Source: Talpa occidentalis (Eukaryota; Chordata; Mammalia; Eulipotyphla; Talpidae). Taken from it: a stretch of DNA of 64,000 nt. Position numbers and translations under genes: made by a program. Positions within the stretch are counted from its first letter, which is position 1; each line of letters starts with the position of its first letter. Below the pieces are notes generated by a model. It was not told the DNA's origin. It made no database searches and worked only from the letters and a program-made list of their open reading frames with translations. The stretch spans positions 35,266,329-35,330,328 of the forward strand of contig NW_023601212.1 of NCBI RefSeq assembly GCF_014898055.3, in the 5' to 3' direction. This document shows, piece by piece, positions 36,501 through 48,500 of this stretch.

Positions 36501-39500
36501 GGGGCACTTGCCTCACCTGGGGATCTTGTTAAAAGTGAAAGTTCTGATTTAGGAAGTAGGAAACGAGACTCTAAATTTCTCGAAGCTTCTGGGTGATTCA
36601 GTAACTGCTTTCTCACTTGAGAGTAAGGATCTAAATTAAATATACGTCATGTTATTGGTTTGATTTGGTGGATGTGATCATACGTGCTGTGACTGCTAAG
36701 TGAACTGCTAGTTAAATTTTACATGTAAGAGTTCCTGGGTGTCTGTGAACATGCTGGCCAAAGGATAATCAGTCCCACTCCTATCCGAGAGATTGTCTGT
36801 CCAAATAGTGTCCCTCTGGCTCGCTGGGCTTTAAGAGTTGCAGCCTGTGCTGACCAGGCTTTGCAGTTGACTACGCCAGGGCCTGTCATGTCTGCTCCCC
36901 ATACCAGGATCTACTGGGTCTGGGTTACTGCTGGAATCTGCTCCAAAGCTTTAGGGATCTGTTGGGGCCTAATGGGTTAGGTCTGCCTCATGTTCCCATC
37001 CTGGAGCTCACTGAGTTCTACTGGAGCTTTCAGGGTCACAGACTCCTTCCACAACCTTCCTGGGGTTCACTGAGTTCTGTGGGTGGCCTTCTGCCAGAGG
37101 AGCTTCTTCCTGGACCTTCCCTGGAGGAGCTTGCTGAAGTTTGCCAAGGGCTACTGCTTGTGCAGCTGCCTCCAGGACTAGCCCTGGTGTTCCCACAGGT
37201 CTGTGGCCAGGTCAGCAGGAGAGTACTATGGCAGGTCTGCTTCCAACTCAGTCCTGGGCCTCGCTGAGATCTGCTGAGGGTTACTGTGTAAGGGCCTTGC
37301 AAGCTCCACTCTGCAGCTTACAGGGCCCACTGGGCTGATGGGGCTCACCTCACCTATCAGGAGGAGCTACCTGCTTAGCCCTTTTCATTACTGTTAAGCC
37401 CCCACTTCTCATGTTACCTTCAGTGAGTGCTGTAATTTGTTTTTCTTTTAGAAGGTACTGGCTTTACATTGCTACAATCTAGCTGTGGGTACTAGCATAC
37501 CTGAGCCCAGGGTCTCCACTCTATTTACATCTTGCCCCAACCATACAGTTATTTTTGAAGTGGAAACTGCTGCCTTTGTTTTACTTAGGAAAACACACAC
37601 ACAAACACATACACATACACGCACACACACCTCTCCCCACACACTGTTCCAAAATGTGGTGATATGGTGAGGGCTGGGGTAGAGGATCACCCAGAGTGCA
37701 CTGTAGTAACAGGGAACACAGCCACTGACAGAACTGTGGCAACACTGGGGTATGAGAGGGTGAAGGAGTAGAGTATCCTAAATCCATCCTTCCACTGCTC
37801 TCTGATCCCTTTGATCTCCTGCTAGTGCTTCCTCTTGACCAAACACAATTTGAAGCTTGTTGACCAAAGTGCCCAATGAGTCTGATTCATAGAACCACAG
37901 AAGAGCAGAGCATGTGTCTGGGGATCCCAAGTGAAAAATAGCCAGCACCACAGAGTGAAGTCAGTGAAGAAGGAGTAGAGAACACTAGGACTCCATCTCT
38001 CTCTCCACCTGGAGAACAACTGTCTGACCAGAAAAAGTCTGAAGTGACTATTTTAGAACTCGGGGGTTTATTTGAATACTCCCAATATTATTTGAATACT
38101 CCCAGAGAAGAGCTGGCTGGTAAATTGTAGTTAATTTCAGTTAATTTCAATCTGCATGTTGTGCTGGCTACCCAATCCCCACCCTCATTCCATGGCAGGC
38201 AGCTGTGGGAGCAGCAGTCTGCACTTATGGTGCCACTTAAGGATGCAAAGTGGGCAATAAGCAACTTGTCCTCCCAATGTCAGGGTGCCTTGTTCTGGCT
38301 GGGGAGCCCTGCTGGATAGCTGTGGACATAGGAGCTGCATGCCATGTTTCAGTCCCCACCTACTGAAGTAGCTTCCAAGATACACAAAGGACCTGCATCT
38401 GTGTTGCTGGAGTGTGTGTGTGTGTGTGTGTGTTATCATTCAGAACGACTTCAAATACAGGACATTCAAGAAGCCACAATTTATGCTCAAGCTCAAATAG
38501 TGCCTGAGATTACCTTAAACTTTCACTGCAGGCTGAGCTCTGGCACAGAGATGCACTAAAACAATAACCACAATCCTTGGGGTAAAGAGAGAATCTAAGA
38601 TCAAACTCAAATATCCAGTTTTTTACAAAAATTTCATAAAGCACAGAAGAAACAGTATGAACCATTCAGAGGAATAAAATAAATGAAAGAAACCATCCCT
38701 GAGGAAATCCAGAGGGACAACCTTAGACAAAAGTCTTAAAGATTCTCAGAAACTAAAGGAAGACATGGGCAAACACAAGAATAAGATAGATGAGCAACAT
38801 GAGGACAGCCACAGAGTGAGAGAGAGAATGAAAAAAGAACCATCAAGAAATTCTGGTGATAGGTCAGTAGGATAGAAGAGAGAAAATCAAGGAAACCAAA
38901 CTTAGTTCTTTGAAAAGATCAACAAATATGACACATCTTTACTTAAACAACACAACAAAGAAAAACAGAATATACTAACAACCAATACCAGAAATGCAAG
39001 TGGAGTCATTTTAAGTCCTTACAGAGATTTAAAAAAATGATTGTAATAGAATACTTTAAACAACTACATGCCAACAAATTGGATAACTTAGATGAAATGG
39101 ATGGATCCTTATAAACATTCTTAGAAACATAATATGACTATGTGATGAAGTTAAAAATATATAGACTAGAGGGCGGAGCAACATGGCGGCGAGGAGACGC
39201 TGCGAGTAAGATCTCCCATTAAAAAAAGTTAATAGGGAGGAAAAGCGGCAGGTCCCAGTGAGAACTGGGACAAGGAAGATAAACGGACAACTCCAGCAAA
39301 CTACCCGAAGAAGAAAGTTGCCATAAAAGAGGACTAGAAGGGAGGAAAGCGCAGAACCCTGCTCCCCTACCCCACCCACAAAGTCCGCACTCTCCGACCA
39401 GCAGAGAGGGGGAAAACAACAAACTAAAACGACCAACAAGAACGAACTACGCATCAGGCGGGACTGTGAGTGGAAAGGAACTATTTCAGCCACCACACCC

Positions 39501-42500
39501 CGTGAACTGGAGCTGTGGAGAACCCTGCAGGATTCGCCCCGGAGGTGAGCGAACGGCTCCGGGTGCCATTAGAGAACAAAGAGACTCTGGAGACGTGCAC
39601 ATAGCCCCAGGCCGGCCGGTAAGATTGTGCGGAAAAGCAGCGCGCTTGAAAAGCAAACGCAGATCGCAGGAGCCCAGGTCCCCGCGCCTGCGACCTAGGC
39701 TTGTGGGGAGACGCGTGGAGGCCCTCACTGGGGTGAAAGTCCCTCACTGAGTAATCAGGAACCAGGCGTCCAGGCACGGGAGCGGGGTGCAAAAGGCGCC
39801 ATTCCTGCAGCCTCTGAACTGTGCTACAGCTCGCGTCCTGGACCTGAGGGCTTTGGAACTGAGACCCGGGGCATGAAATTCGGAGCGTGGGTCCTCCACG
39901 TCGGTGGGGCACAAGGCAGACACAGCACCCCAAAGCCATTGAGGTTTTCCCTACCATTCCCACTCTGTTCCCTGTCCCACAGGGTGAAGAAAAACAGCCC
40001 CCCCATGGACTAGGAGAGATCTCTGGTGCCACCTAGCGACCAGAAAAAAAGTCACTAATGCCCCATAGAACAGGGACCTTTCTTGAAAACTGCAGAAGGC
40101 TCCTGGAGGAACCCGTGGCCAGCTGGGAAGTTAGCCCACCCCAGGCCCCTTCATACCAGCAGTCTGAGCCCACAGGGGAGCGGGCACCCACAGCCGGGGC
40201 AGACCGGGCGCGCAGAAGAGTGTGCCTGAGACCGGACGCGCAGGGAGTGTGTCCCGCATCACCATTTTAGAACAGGGATATTTCTTCAGGAAAGAATGCA
40301 TGTAGAAGGCTCCCTCAGGAGCCAGAGGTGAGCGGGGAAGCTCGCCCATGCCAGGCCCCTTCTGGCCTTCAGTCCGAACCCAGAGGGGGAGCCAGAACCC
40401 ACCGCCGGGGCAGACCAAGCACACAGGGGTGTGTGTCCCCACATCGGCATTTTAGAACAGGGACCTTTGTTCAGTAAAGACTGCTTGAAACTGACAGATG
40501 GCTCTTGGAGGAGCCAGAGGGGAGCAGAGAAGCTCACCCAAGATGCTGGCCAGTCCCAGCAACACAGTGTCCCAATGCATAAGACAAATTAGAAAACAGA
40601 CAGTAGGGAGTATAAGAACCACACGCAACCAAACAACTCCACAGGTAAAAAGCATACCACAAAAAGAAAACCATCCCCCAGATTGCAACGACAGTAACTT
40701 GGAAGAACTTCTGAGCCTTCCAGAAAGAGAATTTAAAATTGCCATGATTAAAAAAATGACAGAACTCATAAAGGAAAACAATGATCAGAAGAAGGAAATT
40801 GAGTCCCTAAAGAGGGAAAACAATGGTCAGAAGAATGAAATTGAGTCCCTAAAGAGGGAAGTAAAAGAAACGCAGGAGATCAAAGAATTAATGGAGGAAC
40901 TAAAGAACTCTGGGAAAAGCAATGAAAGCAGAATAGATGAAATGGAAGAATGAATAAGTACTCTTGAAGACACAGAAATAAAAAGAACCAAAACAGAAAA
41001 GGAAAGAGAAGTATGAAGGAAAAAGAACGAAGAAAGACTTTGGGAACTATCTGACTCCATGAGGAGAGGAAATATAAGAGTTATAGGAATTCCAGAAGGA
41101 GAGGAGAGAGATGTAGGAACAGAGAAAATATTCCAGTAGATAATTGAAGAGAATTTCCCAAATGTGAAGAAGGAGCTGAAAATTGATATACAAGAAGCAA
41201 GAAGAACACCAAACTTCCATGACGAAAGGAAAAATACAGCAAGACACATAATAGTAAAGCTCCCAAGAATCCAGGACAAGGAAAAAATAATGAAGCTGAC
41301 AAGAGGGAAGAAACAGATAAGATTCAAAGGAAAACCAATCAGGCTGACATCAGACTTCTCTGAAGAAACACTTCAGGCAAGGAGAGAGTGGAGGGACATA
41401 GTCAACAGACTCCAAGAAAACAGATGCCAACCAAGAATACTCTATCCCGCAAAGCTCTCTTTCCTCTATGAAGAAAGAATAAGGACCTTCCCAGACAAGC
41501 AGAAACTCCAGAATTTCATTACGACTAAACCCCCACTCCAAAAAATACTATAAGGAATCCTAAAGCCAGAACCTCAGAGGGACGAATAACAATGAAAGAA
41601 GGCAAAAAAAAAAAAGTTATTAAAAGAATAAATAAATAAAATCAAAGGAAAGACAAACACAATGGCAAATACAGATGCTAACATATCAATATATTTTTTT
41701 TAAAGATTTATTTATTTATTTATACAAGCATTGGGTATAGTCAGAAGCGCGGGAGGGTGAGAGAATTCACCAGAGCCAGAGCAGGGAGCAGAACAGGCAG
41801 AAGGACCGAAGTACACTGCTGAGGGGAGCAGCGGGCGGCAGGAGAGGTCTGCTCGCCATGTGGGACCCTCCTCCGGTGGCCGGGGAGCAGCTGGGGATCA
41901 AACCGGCACTGCAGAGGCTGCAGGCAGCTTCGCAACCCAGCGCTCAACCGCTGCGCTACCAGGGATGCCCATTAACATATCAATATTAACTCTAAATGTA
42001 AATGGACTAAACTCTTCAATAAAAAGACACAGAGTTGCAGCCTGGATTAAGAAACAAAACCCAACCTTTTGCTGTCTCCAGGAAACACACTTAGCTACAA
42101 AAGATAAAAATAGGCTCAAAATTAAAGGATGGAAAACAATCCTACAAGCAAATGGACCAAAAAAGAAAGCAGGAACAGATATACTTATATCAGATAAAAC
42201 AGACTTCAAACTCAAAAAAATAAAAAGAGACCCCAATGGTCACTACATTATGATCAAGGGGACAATACTTCAAGAAGAAATAACACTCATTAACATATAC
42301 TCACCAAACGAAGGAGCACCAAAATATATCAGACAACTGTTGTCCTCTCTGAAAACAGACATCAGAGAAAACACATACGGAGTGGGAGACTTCAACACAC
42401 CATATTCAACAATGGATAGATCAATAAGACAAAAAATAAGTAAAGAAACTAAAGCTCTAAATAAGGACCTAGAGCATTTGGGCTTAACAGACATCTATAG

Positions 42501-45500
42501 AACACTAAACCCCAAAAAAATGGAGTACACATTTTTCTCAAGCGCACATGGATCATTCTCCAGGATCGATCACATACTGGGTCACAAGACAAATATCAAC
42601 AGATACACCAAGATTGAAATCATACCAACCATCTTTTCTGACCATGAAGGCATCAAACTAGAAATAAACCATAAAAAGAAGGCAAGGAACTTTCCTACCT
42701 CATGGAGATTAAAAACCACACTACTGGAAGACCACTGGACTAATGAGGAGATCAAAGAAGAAATTAAAAAATTCTTTGAATTGAACGACAAGGAGGCCAC
42801 CAATATCCTAAATGTATGGGATGCAGCAAAAGCAGTAATAAGAGGAAAATATATAGCAATAGAAGCTCACATCAAGAAACAAGAAAGAACTCAAAGAAAC
42901 AACCTGATCTCGAAGCTCAAAGATCTAGAAAAAGAACAACAAAAAAAACCCAAAACCAGTAGAAGAAAAGAAATAATAAAAACCAAAGCAGAAATAAATG
43001 AAATTGAAATTAAAAAAAACAATCCAAAAGATTAATGAAACCAAGAGCTGGTTCTTTGAAAAAATCAATAAAATAGACAAACCCCTAGCCAGGCTCACAA
43101 AGGAAAAAAGGGAGAAAGCACAAATAAACAGGATCATCAGTGAAAGAGGAGAAATCACAACGGACACAGCAGAAATCAAAAGAATAATCAGTAACTACTA
43201 TGAACAGTTATATGGAAACAAGTTCAACAATCTAGAGGAGATGGACAAATTCCTACAACTCCACAATCACCCACAGCTAAATAAAGAAGAAATAGAACAC
43301 CTAAACAGACCAATTATAAGCAGCGAAATTGAAATGGTAATCAAAAACCTCCCCAAAAACAAAATCCCAGGACCTAATGGATTTACAAATGAATTCTACC
43401 AAACATTCAGAGACGAATTAGTGCCTATCCTTCACAAACTCTTCCAAAAAAATGAGAAGGAAGGGCAATACCAAACACATTCTATGAAGCCAACATTACA
43501 CTAATACCAAAACCAAACAAGGACAACACAAAAAAGGAAAACTACAGGCCAATCTCCCTAATGAACACTGATGCAAAAATCCTCAATAAAATTTTAGCTA
43601 TCAGAATCCAACAATGTATCCAAATATAATTCACCACGACCAAGTAGGATTCATTCCAGGGACACAAGGATGGTTTAACATCCGAAAATCAATCAACGTT
43701 ATCCAACACATCAACAAAAAGAAATATAAAAACCATATGATAATATCAATAGATGCTGAGAAACTTTCGACAAAGTGCAACACCCATTCATGATAAAAGC
43801 CCTTGAAAATCCTGGGATACAAGGAACATACCTCAACATCATAAAGGCCATCTATGACAAGCCAACAGCCAGTATCATTCTCAATGGTGAAAAGCTGAAA
43901 GCAATTCCATTAAGATGTGGAACAAGACAAGGATGTCCACTCTCACCACTGCTTTTCAATATAATACTGGAAGTCCTAGCCAGAGCAATAAGACAAGAGA
44001 AAGACATCCAAGGAATCCAAATAGGAAAAGAAGAAGTCAAACTATCACTATTTGCAGATGATATGATAATATACATAGAGAACCCCAAAAACTCCACAGA
44101 AAAACTAATTCAACCCATCAATCAGTTCAGTAAAGTGGCAGGATACAAAATCAACATGCAGAAGTCAGTAGCCTTCCTATACACAAACTATAAATCTGAA
44201 GAAGAAGAAATCAAAAAAAACTATCCCTTTTATTATTGAAACAAAAAAACCCCAAATATTTGGGAATAAATCTAACAAAAGAGGTAAAGGACCTATACAA
44301 AGAAAACAATAAAACACTGTTAAAAGAAATAGAAGAAGACACAAAGAAATGGAAAGACATCCCCTGCTCATGGATTGGGAGAATAAACATTATTAAAATG
44401 GCCATCCTACCAAAAGCAATCTACAGATTCAATGCTGTTCCAATCAAAATTTCAATGTCATTCTTCAAAGAAATAGAACAATTATTGATGAAATTCATAT
44501 GGAACCACAAAAAACCCCAAATAGCAAAAGCCCTCCTGAAAAACAAAAAGAAGGGAATGGAGGCATCACACTCCCAGACTTCAAACTATACTACGAAGCC
44601 ATAATCATCAAAACTGCATGGTATTGGAACAAGAACAGACATACAGACCAATGGAATCGAATAGAAAATCCAGAAATAAACCCACAGATTTATGGTCCAC
44701 TAATCTTTGACAAAGGAGCAAAGAGGAGGAAAGACAGTTTGTTCAATAAATGGTGCTGGGAAAACTGGGTTGCTACATGTAAAAGAGTGAAGCTTGACCA
44801 CTACCTCACACCATACACAAAAATCAACTCAAAATGAATTAAAGAACTAGACATAAGACCTGAAACCATAAAATACATAGAAGGAAATATAGGCGAAACA
44901 CTACGTGATTTGCACATCAAAGACATCTTTACAGACACATCACCCAAAGCAGTGATAGTGAAGGCAAAGATCAACAGCTGGGACTACATCAAATTAAAGA
45001 GCTTCTGCACAGCAAAAGAGACAATAACAAAAACAAAGAGAAACCCCACCAAGTGGGAGAACATTTTTGCACACAACACTAACGATAAAGGACTGATCAC
45101 AAAAATCTGCAAAGAGCTGATGAGACTCAACAACAACAAAGAAAATAATCCAGTCAAAAAATGGGCAGAAGAGCTAAAAAGAAACTTCTCTGAAGAGGAA
45201 ATGCAAATGGCCAACAGGCATATGAAAAAATGTTCAACATCACTTGCAATCAGGGAAATGCAAATCAAAACTACCATGAGATACCATCTCACACCAGTGA
45301 GAATGGCACATATTAAAAAAACTAGCAACAACAAATGTTGGCGAGGTTGTGGAGAAAAAGGAACTCTTCTGCACTGTTGATGGGAGTGCAAACTGGTCCA
45401 ACCACTATGGAGAGCTGTGTGGAGATTTCTGGACCTACTAAACATAGAGCTTCCATATGATCCAGCAATTCCACTCCTAGGTATTTACCCAAAGGACACA

Positions 45501-48500
45501 GAAACATCAATTCCAAAGAACACCTGCACCCCTATGTTTATAGCAGCACTATTTACAATAGCTAAGGTTTGAAAACAGCCCAAATGCCCAAAAATAGATG
45601 ACTGGATCAAGAAGATGTGGTACATATATACCATGGAATATTACTCAGCATTCAAAAAAGATAAACACATGCAATTTGCGGCAACATGGATGGCGCTGGA
45701 AGGGATCATGCTCAGTGAAATAAGCCAGAAAGAAAAAGAAAAATACCGGATGGTCTCACTCATAGCAGGAATCTAGAGAACTTAAATAAGGGACCAGGAA
45801 AAATGTATAACTATAAAAAAGTCAAAATCAAAATCAACAAAAAACTATGAACCAGAGATACTTTTTGGTGGGTGGGTGGCGGGAGGGGAGGGATTGGGGT
45901 CAGATTGAGGAGGTTGCAATTGTATGGGGAATAAAAAATAAAATTAAAATAATATATATATATATATTATATATATATATATATACTAAACCTACATTAG
46001 TAAGGAAATTGAATTGGTAATAAAAATCTCACAACAAAGAAAAGTCCTATACCAATGTCTTCTTTCATCAATTCCACCTATCCTTTAAAATATTGAGAAA
46101 GTGGGAATACTTGTTAACTTATATTGAGGCTATGATTGTAAACTTAGATAAAGACACAGTAAGAACAGAAAATATTAATTGTGAATATAGATACACAAAT
46201 CCTAGACATTTTTTTAACCTAGGAGGAGAATTTACAGAAATGGCAAGGGTGCTCACAGGACTAATTAAGAGGCTGGACAAAAAAACTGGGAGAAAGTAAT
46301 CTTGATGGAGGACCTTCGTGTTGCAGCAGCTGACACCACAGTCAAGGCCGTGTCATAGGCACAGTTGGGACATACCAGTGATGCTACCAGAACTGCAATG
46401 GGTCAGTCTCCTGATAATTGTATTTGTTTTCTTTCTTAGGTAACACTGTATTCTAACATACATACGTACATACCTACATTCATAAAAGTTTAAATGTGCA
46501 TCATTAAAATCAATATATATAGGTTCTCTCTGGTGGCACAAGGGTTAGGTCTCAGCACTATGAATATATCAGCAGCCACTGCAGCATGAGTTCAATCCTG
46601 GGCCAGGGAGCTACCCATATGGCACAGCAGACCTGCCCTGTCTTGCCCGCTGCTCCTCTCAACAGTTTATTTCAGTCAGTCTGCCTATTCTGCTCCCCAC
46701 TCTGTCTTTGGTGTATCCTGTCACTCTCTGCACCTCTGCCCTATACCCTAGTTCTTCTATGTAAAAATAAAATCTTGAAAATAAATAAATAATATCAATA
46801 TCTAAGTAAATAGAGTCAATATGTATACATTGCATTAAGTTCAGTGCTGAACGTCCAAATTTTTTTTTAATTAAAAAAAATATTTTATATATTTTTTACA
46901 TCATTCTTCATTTTTGCACAATGTACACTTTCTCATCTCAGTTACAGTCCTGTGAAATTCCCATCACCCATTCACCCATGTACCATCACCATAGTCTCTT
47001 GGGCTCTTCCCACCCCTGCTTTGATCCTACTCGTTTCCCCCCCCCACCCCGCAGAATGTCTCTGGTTTATAGTTGCCTGTTGATTTTCATTTTTACTTTG
47101 TTATAATTACTTTTTTCCCTGATCCCTTATTTGGATACTCTGCATTCCTCCTATAAGTGAAGCCATCCACTATTTTCTTTTTCATTCTGGCTTATTTCAT
47201 TGAGGATGATCCCTTCCAGCTCCATCCATGTTGCTGTGAATGGCATGAGTTTATCTATTTTGATGGCTGGGTAATATTCCATTGTGTATATTTACCACAT
47301 CTGTTTTTGGGCATTTGGGTTGTTTCCATAGCTTACTTATTATAAATAGTGCTGCAATAAACATAGGGGTGCAGGTGTCCTTTTGAATTAATATTTTTGA
47401 GTCCTTTGGGTAGATATCTAAGAGTGGAATTGCTGGATCATATGGAAGCTCCATTTTCAGTAGTTTGAAGAAACTTCACACAGCTTTCCAAAGTGGTTGG
47501 ACAAATTCTCATTCCCACCAGCAGTGTAGGAGAGTTCTTTTTCCCCACATCCTCACCAACATCAGTTGTTGCTAGTTTTTTTGTTGTTTTTTTTTTTTTT
47601 TTTTGATATGTGCCATTCTCAGTAGTGTAAGATGGCATCTCATTGTGGTTTTGATTTGCATTTCCCAGATTGTGAATGATGTTGAACATATTTTCATATG
47701 CCTGTTGGCCATTTGTATTTCCTCTTTGGAAAAGTGTCTTTTTAGCTCTTCTTCCCATTTTATGACTGGGTTGTTTACTTTATTTTTGTTGAGTTTTGTC
47801 AGCTTTTTATAATCTTTGTGATAAGTCCCTTATCATTAGCATTGTGTGCAAAAATTTTCTCCCAGTGGGGTGTCTCTTTGTTTCGGTTAATGTCTCTTTT
47901 GCTATACAGAAGCTTTTTGATTTGATGTAATCCCAGCTGTTTATTCTTTCCTTTACTATCTTTGCACTGGGTGATGTGTTTTTAAAGATATTACTGAGGT
48001 ATATGTCTTGTAGTGTTTCACCTATTTTTTCTTCTACATATTTTATGGTTTCAGGTCTTATGTCTAGTTTTTTAATCCATTTTGAGTTGATCTTTGTGTG
48101 TGGTGTGAGGTAGTAGTCTAGCTCATTTTTTTGCATGTAGAAGCCCAGTTTTTTCCAGCACTATTTATTGAACAAGCTTTCTTTGTTCCATTGCATATCC
48201 TTTGCTCCTTTGTCAAAGATTAGTTGCCCATATATATGTGGGTTTATTTCATGACTTTCTATTCAATTCCATTGGTCTGTGTATCTGTTCTTGTTCCAGA
48301 ACAATAGATTTTTGATTACTATGGCTTTGTAGTATAGTTTGAAGTCTTGGAGTGTGATACCTCCATTACCTTCCTTTTCAGTCAGGAGAGCTTTGGCTAT
48401 TAGAGGATATTTTTGGCTCCATGTGAATTTCATCAATATTTGTTCTATTTCGGGCCTCCCCTAGTGGGTTGAGCACTGGGCTGCAAAACTGCTCGGCAGC

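Larger units (their letters stand above)
36720..39168 (+). mobile_element. Older L1, 5' part (5' UTR-like to early ORF2)
   Basis: The clearest parts are 37930-38110 (GGACTCCATCTCTCTCTCCA, GGAGAACAACTGTCTGACC, an old-L1 5' UTR) and 38880-39130 (TTCTTTGAAAAGATCAACAA and ACTACATGCCAACAAATTGG, ORF2). 36800-37400 is GC-rich with loose internal repeats (CACTGAGTTCT near 37010 and 37067) and may belong to the same 5' UTR. The full-length L1 at 39169 inserted here; the older element resumes at 45985. Confidence 0.65.
39169..45974 (+). mobile_element. Full-length LINE-1 no. 2 nested in an older L1
   Basis: Runs from a YY1-like 5' end (AACATGGCGGC at about 39180) through a CpG-rich 5' UTR, ORF1 (40543-41589) and ORF2 (41662-45776) to a 3' UTR with a G-rich stretch and AATAAA-containing tail near 45930. 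About 6.8 kb, including a 280-bp SINE. Older L1 sequence flanks both sides. The target-site duplication is blurred by a TA repeat (candidate ATATATAGACTA / ATATATATACTA). Confidence 0.93.

Noticed and set aside
36962..37302. ORFs on both strands of about 90-100 codons
   Set aside because: GC-rich, loosely repetitive DNA within a probable old L1 5' UTR; leucine- and glycine-rich with no domain.
39481..40032. 183-codon minus-strand ORF
   Set aside because: Antisense of the CpG-rich L1 5' UTR; GC-rich DNA has few stops and no domain is visible.
39157..45987. Target-site duplication ATATATAGACTA / ATATATATACTA for L1 no. 2
   Set aside because: Kept only as a candidate: the right side merges with a TA repeat, so the match could be chance.
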